NCBI GenBank assembly: GCA_934254825.1 | Contig: CAKQMB010000003.1 | Span: 1-64,000, forward strand | Origin: an uncultured Clostridia bacterium | Lineage (GTDB): Bacteria; Bacillota; Clostridia; Christensenellales; Borkfalkiaceae | Reading direction: 5' to 3' | DNA: 64,000 nt | Position numbers and translations under genes: made by a program | Part shown: positions 49,314-56,792 of the stretch, piece after piece | How the letters are laid out: the number at the start of each line of letters is the position of its first letter | Position numbering within the stretch: the stretch's first letter is position 1 | The notes under the pieces: model-generated | What the model was told of the DNA's origin: nothing | Database searches by the model: none | The model's input: the letters and a program-made list of their open reading frames with translations, nothing else

Positions 49314-49739
49314 ATGAAAAATAAAATGTTGTTAAAATTCGATTCGGTATCAGAGAACGAAGGATTTGCAAGAAACGTCATTGCTTCGTTTCTGCTGCCG
49401 TTAAACCCCGGGATCGGCGAACTTACGGACATAAAAACCGCTGTTTCAGAAGCCGTAACCAACGCCATAGTACACGGATATCCCGACACGGTGGGCGAGG
49501 TGACGATGCTTGCCGAGACGGACGGAGATAATATACATATCGTTATTTCGGACAGCGGAGTCGGTATCGAAGACATTCAGGCGGCGCTGGAACCCTTTTA
49601 TACCACAAAACCCGACGACGAACGCTCGGGAATGGGTTTCACGATAATAAAAACATTCATGGACGAGGTTAAAGTGATCTCGAAACAGAACGTCGGAACG
49701 GTGGTGGATATGACAAAACGTTTGACTTCGGTTGCCTGA
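49314..49739 (+). CDS. spoIIAB: Anti-sigma F factor SpoIIAB
   Basis: A 141-aa GHKL serine kinase: the N-box AVSEAVTNAIVHGYP, the G1 box DSGVGIEDI, and RSGMGFTIIKTFMDE. It binds and holds sigmaF, and inactivates SpoIIAA by phosphorylating it. The start is 16 bp after spoIIAA with GAGCAAGGA. It ends just before sigF. Confidence 0.96.
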   Translation: MKNKMLLKFDSVSENEGFARNVIASFLLPLNPGIGELTDIKTAVSEAVTNAIVHGYPDTVGEVTMLAETDGDNIHIVISDSGVGIEDIQAALEPFYTTKPDDERSGMGFTIIKTFMDEVKVISKQNVGTVVDMTKRLTSVA

Positions 49740-49755
49740 AAAAGGGAGTCGCAGA

Positions 49756-50478
49756 ATGCTTGACGCGGAAACAACCGTTTATTACTTACGAAAAGCAAAA
49801 AAAGGCGATAAGAAAGCCGTAGAAGTTTTGCTTGAAAACAATTCGCTTTTAATAAAGAGTATGATCCGCAGATTCAAGAACAAAGGCGTTGAGTACGACG
49901 ATTTATACCAACTCGGTTGTGTCGGTTTTTTAAAGGCGATAAAGAATTTCGACGAAAAATTCGGCGTTGTTTTTTCCACTTACGCAGTGCCTATGATTCT
50001 CGGCGAGGTAAAAAGATTTCTTCGCGACGACGGAAGCATTAAGGTGTCGAGGATAATCAAAGCACAAGCCGTAAAAATCAATCGTTATGTCGAGGAATAT
50101 AGCGGAAAAAACGGAGAAACGCCGTCGGTCGACGAGATTTCCGCCGCTTTGTCGATTGACAAGGAAGACGTCATTCTTGCTCTCGACAGCTCGAAATTGC
50201 CCGTTTCGCTTTACGACGCGACGGGTGAAAATAACGGGGATAAAAAAACCGAACTTATCGACAGAATTCCTTCCGACGACAGAGAAGAGGATATGATCGA
50301 TAAAATTCTTTTGAAAAGTATGATTGAAAAGTTGCCGCCGAGGGAAAAGAAAATTATCATAATGAGATATTACAGGGATAATACTCAAAGTGAAATTGCG
50401 GAAGCTCTCGGGGTTTCACAGGTGCAGATTTCGAGAATTGAAAACAAAATTATAGAGTCTTTCAAGAAACAAATATAG
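49756..50478 (+). CDS. sigF: RNA polymerase sporulation sigma factor SigF
   Basis: A 240-aa sigma factor from MLDAETTVYYLRKAKKGDKK; the ATG at 49756 follows AAGGGAG (an upstream TTG at 49732 is open but lacks a site). Region 2 includes YDDLYQLGCVGFLKAIKNFD and FSTYAVPMILGEVKRFLRDD; region 4 has LPPREKKIIIMRYYRDNTQS and AEALGVSQVQISRIENKIIE. It directs early forespore genes and is kept inactive by SpoIIAB. Confidence 0.96.
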   Translation: MLDAETTVYYLRKAKKGDKKAVEVLLENNSLLIKSMIRRFKNKGVEYDDLYQLGCVGFLKAIKNFDEKFGVVFSTYAVPMILGEVKRFLRDDGSIKVSRIIKAQAVKINRYVEEYSGKNGETPSVDEISAALSIDKEDVILALDSSKLPVSLYDATGENNGDKKTELIDRIPSDDREEDMIDKILLKSMIEKLPPREKKIIIMRYYRDNTQSEIAEALGVSQVQISRIENKIIESFKKQI

Positions 50479-50484
50479 CTTTGC

Positions 50485-50514
50485 TTGACTTTTCTCCTAA
50501 AAAAGGACTATAAT
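50485..50514 (+). promoter_or_regulatory. SigmaA-type promoter of trmB (leaderless)
   Basis: TTGACT (50485-50490), 18 bp, TATAAT (50509-50514). The ATG at 50521 is exactly 7 nt after the -10. Confidence 0.8.
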
Positions 50515-50520
50515 TTTCTT

Positions 50521-51195
50521 ATGCGTATGAGAAGAAAGAGCAAGCTTGACGAGAGAATAGCCGCTTGCGGAAAACACCTTATCAGAAGAGAACTCGACGG
50601 GTTTTACAACCTCGACGAAAATGATAAATTCGATTTTATCGATTTATCGGAAGAATTCGGCAACGATAATCCCGTAATGCTCGAAATCGGCTCGGGAAAG
50701 GGCGGTTTTGCGTTCGGTCACAGCGAAAAATATCCCGATATCAATCTTATCGCAGTCGAGAAAATCAGTAACGTGATCGTCGAAGCGTGCGAAAAAGCCG
50801 ACGAGCTTGCCCCGAAAAATCTACGTTTTATGAACGTCGGAGCGGAAAATCTTCTTTATTATCTTAAAGAAGGCTCGATTTCGAGAATATATCTTAATTT
50901 TTCCTGTCCTTATCCTAAGTTTACTTACAGAAACAGGCGCCTGACTTATTACAGATACCTTGAAATTTATAAAAAACTGCTTAAAAAGGACGGAGAAATT
51001 CATTTAAAAACGGATAACAGAGGTTTTTTCGAGTTTTCGTTACAATCTTTTTCCGAAAACGGTTTTATTTTAAAAAACGTTTCGCTCGATCTGCATAAAG
51101 ACGATTTAAAAGACAATATCGAAACGGAGTATGAAAAAATGTTTTCGGCTCAGGGCAAACCCATTTACAGAGTCGAAGCCTGTTTACCGCAATAA
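50521..51195 (+). CDS. trmB: tRNA (guanine-N7-)-methyltransferase TrmB, with Asp-to-Cys change in the DPWPK motif
   Basis: A 224-aa Rossmann-fold methyltransferase. SAM binding: VMLEIGSGKGGFAFGHSEKY; substrate region: RIYLNFSCPYPKFTYRNRRL and LKTDNRGFFEF. It methylates G46 of tRNA. In the family the second motif normally reads F-S-D-P-W-P-K; here it is F-S-C-P-Y-P-K, with Cys129 in place of the conserved Asp. The enzyme could be altered or this may be a lineage variant. The ATG at 50521 lies 7 nt after the -10, so it is predicted leaderless; a second Met is two codons later. Confidence 0.9.
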   Translation: MRMRRKSKLDERIAACGKHLIRRELDGFYNLDENDKFDFIDLSEEFGNDNPVMLEIGSGKGGFAFGHSEKYPDINLIAVEKISNVIVEACEKADELAPKNLRFMNVGAENLLYYLKEGSISRIYLNFSCPYPKFTYRNRRLTYYRYLEIYKKLLKKDGEIHLKTDNRGFFEFSLQSFSENGFILKNVSLDLHKDDLKDNIETEYEKMFSAQGKPIYRVEACLPQ

Positions 51196-51217
51196 AAACC
51201 AAATATCTTAAACACCG

Positions 51218-51247
51218 ATTCGCAATCTGACGATTGCGAATTTTTTT
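51218..51247 (+). terminator. Terminator of trmB
   Basis: A perfect 10-bp stem ATTCGCAATC / GATTGCGAAT (51218-51227, 51232-51241) with a 4-nt loop and T7. Confidence 0.95.
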
Positions 51248-51306
51248 GTTCTATACTTTTATATCCGACATATATTTATTATAGAAAAACAAATTTCGGG
51301 ACAAGT

Positions 51307-52155
51307 ATGCTTAATTTTCTTCCGTCGGACGAAAAAAACGAAATACTGAAAATACGCGGAAGAATAGAAGAATTGCGCGTTCGGGCAGGGCAGCCTATCG
51401 GCGTGACTTATTCTGCGGACGGGGTAAGAAAAAAGAAAATCCTGTCAAAAGTTTATTCGTATAAGGAAATCGACGATATACTTTTAAAACTTTGCGATTA
51501 TTCGATTTTCGGCAGAGACGAAAGCATAAGGCAGGGCTTTGTTACTTCATCCGAAGGCGAAAGGGTGGGGCTGTGCGGAACGGTAGTTAAAGACGGCGAT
51601 AAAATTTCGACGATTAAACAGATTACGTCGATGTGCATAAGGCTTCCTAACGATATTGACGGTCTGGCGTTGCCGTTTTTTCGTAAAACGAATGAAAGGG
51701 CGGTAAGTTCGCTGGTAATTTCTCCGCCTGCGCAAGGCAAAACAACTTTTTTGCGGGATTTAGGCAGAATTTACTCCGACAAAGCGGACAAAAACGTTCT
51801 TTTTATCGACGAAAGAGACGAGTTTTCCGCAAGCGGAAGATTTTATCTCGGTAAAAATTCGGACGTTTTAAAGTATGCCGATAAAAATTACGGTTTTAAA
51901 AACGGCGTAAGAACGCTTAATCCCGACGTTATCGTTTGCGACGAAATTATGAGCGAAAGCGATTTGTCGGCATGTGCCGTCGCGGCGGCGTCAGGAGTGG
52001 AAACGATAGCTTCCGTTCATTCCGACAGCTTGAAAAACTTATTAAAAAAGCAGATTTTTTCTGATATTTTCGAAAAAAGGACATTCTGTTATTACGTCGA
52101 ACTTTCATACGGAGGAAAAATTGCGGTTTACAACGAAAAAGGAGAATTATGCTGA
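51307..52155 (+). CDS. spoIIIAA: Stage III sporulation protein AA
   Basis: A 282-aa secretion-ATPase-like protein that heads the spoIIIA operon. It has RGRIEELRVRAGQPIGV, VTSSEGERVGLCGTVV, a Walker A SPPAQGKTTFLRDLG (K145) in which the first Gly is replaced by Ser, LFIDERDEFSASG and VIVCDEIMSESD. SpoIIIAA powers or gates the mother-cell to forespore channel after engulfment. It overlaps spoIIIAB by 7 nt. The start has only a weak ribosome-binding site (CGGGAC); a sigmaE promoter is expected upstream but was not clearly read. Confidence 0.94.
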   Translation: MLNFLPSDEKNEILKIRGRIEELRVRAGQPIGVTYSADGVRKKKILSKVYSYKEIDDILLKLCDYSIFGRDESIRQGFVTSSEGERVGLCGTVVKDGDKISTIKQITSMCIRLPNDIDGLALPFFRKTNERAVSSLVISPPAQGKTTFLRDLGRIYSDKADKNVLFIDERDEFSASGRFYLGKNSDVLKYADKNYGFKNGVRTLNPDVIVCDEIMSESDLSACAVAAASGVETIASVHSDSLKNLLKKQIFSDIFEKRTFCYYVELSYGGKIAVYNEKGELC

Positions 52156-52610
52156 AAATCTTTTTGGGAATAGCCGTCGTTATCGGCTCGGTATTTGTCG
52201 GCTCGTCTCTGACGGGAGTTTATAAAAAGCGGGAAAAGTTTTTCGGCACATTGCAAAAATTCAATGCCGAATTGAAAAGAAATCTGATTTTTAAAAGGGA
52301 AAGCGTAAACGATATCCTTTCCTCGAAAAGCGATTACGAACTTTTCGGGAAAATCTACGATAAAATCAATTCGGGAGAAAAATCCGATTATCCGAACTAT
52401 CTTAAACCCGAACAGATTAAATTTGTCGAGGAGTATTTTTCTTCGCTCGGAAAACGGAACAGAGAAACGGAAGAGGAGTTTTTGTCTTACAGCGAATCGG
52501 CAATCGGAAGCGAGCTTGAAAATTGTTCGCTCGAAAATAAAAAATATAAAAATCTCGGCGAAAAACTCGGATTAAGCTTCGGGTTAATAATTTTCGTATT
52601 GATTTTGTGA
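52149..52610 (+). CDS. spoIIIAB: Stage III sporulation protein AB
   Basis: A 153-aa protein with hydrophobic segments at both ends (IFLGIAVVIGSVFVGSSLTG and LGLSFGLIIFVLIL) around a helical cytoplasmic domain resembling type II secretion GspF. Sequence marks include LIFKRESVNDILSS and YFSSLGKRNRETEEEFL. It is a membrane part of the SpoIIIA-SpoIIQ channel. Overlaps spoIIIAA, and spoIIIAC follows 6 bp on. Confidence 0.93.
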   Translation: MLKIFLGIAVVIGSVFVGSSLTGVYKKREKFFGTLQKFNAELKRNLIFKRESVNDILSSKSDYELFGKIYDKINSGEKSDYPNYLKPEQIKFVEEYFSSLGKRNRETEEEFLSYSESAIGSELENCSLENKKYKNLGEKLGLSFGLIIFVLIL

Positions 52611-52616
52611 GAAAGT

Positions 52617-52814
52617 ATGGGTATTGAAATAATATTTAAGCTTGCAGCCATTGGCATACTGATAACCGTAATCTGCCAGATACTGAAAAAATCGGGTAAC
52701 GACGACATAGCCACACTTGTTGCTTTGGCGGGACTTATAATTGCTTTGACGCTCGTCATAAGCATGATAAGCGACCTGTTTACGTCGATTAAGGATATTT
52801 TCGATTTGTACTGA
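52617..52814 (+). CDS. spoIIIAC: Stage III sporulation protein AC
   Basis: A 65-aa protein with two membrane helices: IEIIFKLAAIGILITVICQI and IATLVALAGLIIALTLVISM, typical in size and pattern for SpoIIIAC (68 aa in Bacillus). It is an integral component of the feeding-tube channel. It lies between spoIIIAB and spoIIIAD in the conserved order. Confidence 0.93.
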   Translation: MGIEIIFKLAAIGILITVICQILKKSGNDDIATLVALAGLIIALTLVISMISDLFTSIKDIFDLY

Positions 52815-52828
52815 CGGAAATAAAGGCG

Positions 52829-53212
52829 ATGGAAATATATAAAATAGCGGCGGTAGGGATTATTTCGGTTATACTCGTCGTTTATCTGAAAAGCATAAAT
52901 CAGGAACTTGCCGTAATAGCGGGGATTGCAAGCGGACTTCTTATATTGATTTTATCGTTTTCTTACGTCAGGGAATTTGTTTCTTTTTTCAAAGAGCTTG
53001 CCGAAGGCGGAGGAATAGACGGCGGAGCGATAAAGCTGACTCTTAAAATAATCGCGATATCTTATCTTATCGAATTTTCGAGCGGTGTGGCAAACGATTT
53101 CGGGCAAAGTTCGCTCGGCGAAAAGATAGGTTTTGCCGGAAAAATGATTATGATAACTCTTGCAATACCTTTGATAAAAGAAATGTTGACAACGGTAATC
53201 GGTATGTTATGA
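52829..53212 (+). CDS. spoIIIAD: Stage III sporulation protein AD
   Basis: A 127-aa protein with four hydrophobic segments, including ISVILVVYLKSINQELAVIA and ISYLIEFSSGVANDFGQSSL, the latter conserved in SpoIIIAD. Channel membrane protein. It overlaps spoIIIAE by 4 nt (ATGA). Confidence 0.93.
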   Translation: MEIYKIAAVGIISVILVVYLKSINQELAVIAGIASGLLILILSFSYVREFVSFFKELAEGGGIDGGAIKLTLKIIAISYLIEFSSGVANDFGQSSLGEKIGFAGKMIMITLAIPLIKEMLTTVIGML

Positions 53213-54387
53213 AAAATAAAATCATTATTATTTTTGCAGTATTTATCTTGATTTTTTCGATAAATTACGAAACGGCTAAGGCTGAGGGAACGGAAAGCGC
53301 GGACGGCAAAGGCTTTGAACAGACCGTGGAAGAAATTTTCGACGGATTAAATACGAAGGATATCGAAAAATATCTCGACGAACTTATTCCGCCTTTCGGC
53401 GAAAGCGGAGGTCTGAAAGATTTCGTTAAATCGGTTATGTCGGGCAAGTCGGAAAATTTCGAGTCGGTTTTCAAGTATCTTTTATCGATCGTGACTTACG
53501 GTTTCAAAGAAAAGCTTCCGTCTTTTATTTCTCTTTTCGTGCTGATTGTTTTTGCCGCTCTTGTCAGGCTTTTAAGTCCGTCGGACAAGCCGGGAGGAGC
53601 AAGTGAACTTGCGAACTACGCGATATTCACGGCGATTATATGTATAGTGTCCGGCGTGGTGTACGGAATTATCTCGAACGCGGAGAACACGCTCGAAAAA
53701 ATGTCGCGTTTTACGGAAGCCGTTTATCCGATCGTGTTGACGCTCACGATCGCATGCGGGGCAAATAATTCGGCAGCCACAGTTACGCCGACCGCTTTGT
53801 TCGTTTCCGACACGGTTATAATCATCGTTAAAAACGTCGTTTTCCCGATCATAATTTTCATGCTTGTCGTATCTATTGCGTCGAATATGAACAAATCGAT
53901 AAAATTAAAGGGATTATTTGGTTTTTTGTCGAGTTTTATGAAATGGGGAATAGGTCTTTTTACGGTTGTGTTTTCGTTATTTTTAGGAATTAACGGATTA
54001 AATTCGAGGGCGATAGACGGTCTCGGCTATAAAACCGCGAAGTATGCGGTCGGGTCTACTTTGCCACTTGTCGGAGGAGTTGTCGGCGACGGACTTAATA
54101 TGATGATCGCTTCGGCGGCGATAATAAAAAACGCGTTCGGTATGCTTGCCGTTTTCGTAATATTTTCGACGGCGATCATTCCGATTATCGAAACGATCGT
54201 CTTAACCCTTGTTTTAAAGCTTATCGCGGCGGTAACGGAACCTTTTTCCGACGCGAGAATCGGGGAGTTTATTTCGGGAGGAATAACGGTGATAAACTTT
54301 GTCGTCGCCGCGCTCGTCATAGTTTCTTTTATGTATATCATTTCGTTCGTGGCGATAATCGGTTGCGCCGGATACATTTTTTCGTAA
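53209..54387 (+). CDS. spoIIIAE: Stage III sporulation protein AE
   Basis: A 392-aa polytopic protein with an N-terminal signal-like helix (IIIIFAVFILIFSINYETAK), an extracytoplasmic acidic region and about seven or eight helices. Segments such as EKMSRFTEAVYPIVLTLTIA, SSFMKWGIGLFTVVFSLFLG and GDGLNMMIASAAIIKNAFGM are typical of SpoIIIAE. It is the largest membrane subunit of the channel. Confidence 0.94.
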   Translation: MKNKIIIIFAVFILIFSINYETAKAEGTESADGKGFEQTVEEIFDGLNTKDIEKYLDELIPPFGESGGLKDFVKSVMSGKSENFESVFKYLLSIVTYGFKEKLPSFISLFVLIVFAALVRLLSPSDKPGGASELANYAIFTAIICIVSGVVYGIISNAENTLEKMSRFTEAVYPIVLTLTIACGANNSAATVTPTALFVSDTVIIIVKNVVFPIIIFMLVVSIASNMNKSIKLKGLFGFLSSFMKWGIGLFTVVFSLFLGINGLNSRAIDGLGYKTAKYAVGSTLPLVGGVVGDGLNMMIASAAIIKNAFGMLAVFVIFSTAIIPIIETIVLTLVLKLIAAVTEPFSDARIGEFISGGITVINFVVAALVIVSFMYIISFVAIIGCAGYIFS

Positions 54388-54390
54388 ATT

Positions 54391-54864
54391 ATGAAAACAT
54401 ATCTGATTACGATACTGGTTACTATCGTTCTTATTTCCGTCGTTCAGATCGCGTTGCCGAAAGGGAAAACGTCGGAAACAGCAACGAAAATATTGTCTTT
54501 TGCCCTAATATTTTGTTTTTTGAAACCGCTCGGAACGTTTTCGCTTAACATCGTAGAAAGGGATAAATCGAATTCCGAAGTCGCGGGTGAGGTCGCGGGT
54601 AACGTTGCGGCATTCGGGAGTTACGTCGACGAAAACCTCGAAAAATACTATGAAACGTGTTTTTTCGAGACATTAAAGGCTAACGATCTTATCTGCGAAA
54701 AAGTAAATGTCGAAATATGCGATAAAAAACTTGTAAAAACCGAAATATATTTGAGCAATTTGGTTATCGCGGAAAATTACGAGCATATAAATATTAACGT
54801 GATTACCGATTACGTCGCCGAAAAGTTAGGGATAGACAGAGGTTGTTTAACGGTTTATGGATAA
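54391..54864 (+). CDS. spoIIIAF: Stage III sporulation protein AF
   Basis: A 157-aa protein with two N-terminal helices (YLITILVTIVLISVVQIALP and ILSFALIFCFLKPLG) and a ring-building-motif type domain facing the intermembrane space. Low primary conservation is usual for the family; identity is set by position between AE and AG and by the topology. It overlaps spoIIIAG by 8 nt. Confidence 0.88.
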   Translation: MKTYLITILVTIVLISVVQIALPKGKTSETATKILSFALIFCFLKPLGTFSLNIVERDKSNSEVAGEVAGNVAAFGSYVDENLEKYYETCFFETLKANDLICEKVNVEICDKKLVKTEIYLSNLVIAENYEHININVITDYVAEKLGIDRGCLTVYG

Positions 54865-55327
54865 CGAAAAGCCTAAAAGAATAAAAAAGGAATACATTGC
54901 GGCATTGCTTTTGTTCGTTGCCGTAGTTGCCGTCGCTTTTTTCTCGTTCAACAAAAGCGGTAGTACGGAAGCGAAAAGCGACACCGAATATTACGTTTCT
55001 TCGCTCGAAGCAAAACTCGAAAAAGCCGTTTCGGGGATAGAAGGGGTGAAGAACGCGAAGGTCGTGATAAGCGTCAACGGCGCGGTCGAAAAAGTTTATC
55101 AGAAAGACGAGAAAAGCGTTACCGAAAACGGAAGAACGACCGTTACCGCAACAACCGTTTTTTCGGGAGGGAAACCTGTTCAGATAGGCGAAAAGTACCC
55201 CGAAATAAGCGGAATACTCGTGGTTATAAAGGGAGCGAACGATCTATCCGTAAAAATGAACGTGTTAGACGCCGTAACCGCCGTTTTCGATATTTCATGC
55301 GATAAAATAAGGATTATTCCTCAATAA
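54857..55327 (+). CDS. spoIIIAG: Stage III sporulation protein AG
   Basis: A 156-aa single-pass protein (AALLLFVAVVAVAFFSF) with a YscJ-like ring domain: YYVSSLEAKLEKAVSGIEGV, NAKVVISVNGAVEKVYQKDE and PEISGILVVIKGANDLSVKM. SpoIIIAG forms a large ring in the intermembrane space between mother cell and forespore. Overlaps spoIIIAF. Confidence 0.93.
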   Translation: MDNEKPKRIKKEYIAALLLFVAVVAVAFFSFNKSGSTEAKSDTEYYVSSLEAKLEKAVSGIEGVKNAKVVISVNGAVEKVYQKDEKSVTENGRTTVTATTVFSGGKPVQIGEKYPEISGILVVIKGANDLSVKMNVLDAVTAVFDISCDKIRIIPQ

Positions 55328-55373
55328 AAACCTTACTTTAAAACAAATAAAAAAATAAAAGGAGATAAAAACT

Positions 55374-55847
55374 ATGTCAAAAAAGAAAAAGATCATCGTT
55401 TTAACATGTATGATCGCCCTGCTTGTAACAACGGCAGTACTCAATTTCGTGTTCGCGTCTTCCGTTGCCGCGAATAACGACGCAACGCCCACCGCGAGCT
55501 ATTTTTCCGAAGTTAAATCCACGAGAAACACTTCGAGAAACAAACAGCTTGCGCAGATAGACGAAGTCATCGCTTCCGAAACCGATAACGAAGAAGCCAA
55601 AAAAGAAGCTCTTGCAATGAAGCTTAAAATCTCCAAGATAATGGAGCAGGAAAATCTTCTCGAAAACCTTATCAAAGCTAAGGGATACGACGAAGTGGCG
55701 GTTACGATCGGTATGAGTTCGGATAACGTAAGCATTATCGTCAAAGACGCCGAATTCGACCAGGACGACGCAATTCTTATTTACACGATTTGCGCGAACG
55801 AAGTAAACGCGTCTCCCGACAACGTATATATCCAGGCAATTTCATAA
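55374..55847 (+). CDS. spoIIIAH: Stage III sporulation protein AH
   Basis: A 157-aa single-pass protein (IIVLTCMIALLVTTAVLNFV) with the SpoIIIAH ring-building domain: KQLAQIDEVIASETDNEEAK, ENLIKAKGYDEVAVTIGMSS and VNASPDNVYIQAIS. It binds SpoIIQ across the septum. The start follows AAAGGAGA. It is the last gene of the spoIIIA operon, after a 46-bp gap. Confidence 0.95.
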   Translation: MSKKKKIIVLTCMIALLVTTAVLNFVFASSVAANNDATPTASYFSEVKSTRNTSRNKQLAQIDEVIASETDNEEAKKEALAMKLKISKIMEQENLLENLIKAKGYDEVAVTIGMSSDNVSIIVKDAEFDQDDAILIYTICANEVNASPDNVYIQAIS

Positions 55848-55874
55848 TTGCTTTTATTATATTTCATAAAACGC

Positions 55875-55903
55875 TTTTCAAAATTAAAAAAATGTGCTAT
55901 AAT
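55875..55903 (+). promoter_or_regulatory. Promoter of asp23-nusB operon
   Basis: TTTTCA (55875-55880), 17 bp, TATAAT (55898-55903). The -10 is embedded in a 24-bp palindrome. Confidence 0.6.
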
Positions 55904-55921
55904 ACTTTAAAAAGTATTATA
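55898..55921. promoter_or_regulatory. 24-bp perfect palindrome over the asp23 promoter (probable operator)
   Basis: The arms TATAATACTTT (55898-55908) and AAAGTATTATA (55911-55921) are exact complements around AA. The site covers the -10 and the expected start of transcription, so it would be a DNA operator rather than a transcribed hairpin. Confidence 0.55.
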
Positions 55922-55947
55922 CGCCGTGTGGCGAACCGAGGTATAAG

Positions 55948-56301
55948 GTGGCAGATTTTAAAAACAGCGTTTCAGAAAAGAAAGGCAAAGTCATTTACAA
56001 TATTGGCATAGTAAAAGGTATTGTAAGACTTTCCGTGGAAGACGTGCCGGGCGTTGCCATTCAGTACACAAAAAGAACCGTTAAAAAGAGTACGGACGGC
56101 ATCAAGGTCGACTGCGTAAACGGTCTTATAAACGTTGCGGTTACCGTCGACGTGTATTACGGATACGGCATATCGGACGTTGCGTACGATATTCAGAGAA
56201 GCATAAAACACAGCGTCGAGTCGATGTCGAAATACAAAATCGGGAATATCGACGTTAAAGTGAACGGGGTAATTTTCCCCGACGACACCGCAGCGGTTTA
56301 A
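55948..56301 (+). CDS. Asp23/Gls24 family envelope stress response protein
   Basis: A 117-aa protein beginning at a GTG (55948), preceded by GAGGTATAAG. The Asp23 fold is recognised from VKGIVRLSVEDVPGVAIQ, IKVDCVNGLINVAVTVDVYY, GYGISDVAYDIQRSIKHSVE and IGNIDVKVNGVIFPDD. These proteins are cytoplasmic and often membrane-associated; they are linked to alkaline or cell-envelope stress. It sits just upstream of nusB, the usual clostridial order (YqhY). Confidence 0.93.
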   Translation: MADFKNSVSEKKGKVIYNIGIVKGIVRLSVEDVPGVAIQYTKRTVKKSTDGIKVDCVNGLINVAVTVDVYYGYGISDVAYDIQRSIKHSVESMSKYKIGNIDVKVNGVIFPDDTAAV

Positions 56302-56392
56302 TCGGGCTGCGATCGGAATTTTCGTTAAATCGAGGATTTCGGTCGCGGTCTTTTGACTTTTACAAAGGAACATTTATAATCGGAGAAGAACA

Positions 56393-56791
56393 ATGAGAAG
56401 AGATTCGAGAGAGGCTGTTTACAAAATTTTATACGCAGACCTTTATTACGAAAACGACAGCGAATTTGAAAAAGAAACAATGGACGAATCCAAGCTTTCG
56501 CCCGAAGATAAAGCGTTTGCGGACTCTCTTTTGACAACGATCAAGGAGCATAAAGAGGAAATAGAACAAATTATTTCCGACCACGCTCACGGTTACAGTT
56601 TTGAAAGAATTTATTCGACGGACAAGTGCGCTTTGTATCTTGCCGTCGCCGAACTTAAATTTTTTCCGGAGATACCTCCCGTAGTTTCCATAGACGAAGC
56701 TCTTGCGCTTGTACGCAAGTATTCGACCGAAGAAAGCCTTAATTTCGTAAACGGAATTCTGGCGTCGGTAAAAAAACAGTTGGAGGCGTGA
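56393..56791 (+). CDS. nusB: Transcription antitermination factor NusB
   Basis: A 132-aa all-helical protein: RRDSREAVYKILYADLYYEN at the N-terminus, and AVAELKFFPEIPPVVSIDEA then SLNFVNGILASVKKQ at the C-terminus, the NusB signature. With NusE it binds boxA RNA and supports rRNA antitermination. The start follows CGGAGAAG. folD begins 1 bp after its stop. Confidence 0.95.
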   Translation: MRRDSREAVYKILYADLYYENDSEFEKETMDESKLSPEDKAFADSLLTTIKEHKEEIEQIISDHAHGYSFERIYSTDKCALYLAVAELKFFPEIPPVVSIDEALALVRKYSTEESLNFVNGILASVKKQLEA

Positions 56792-56792
56792 A

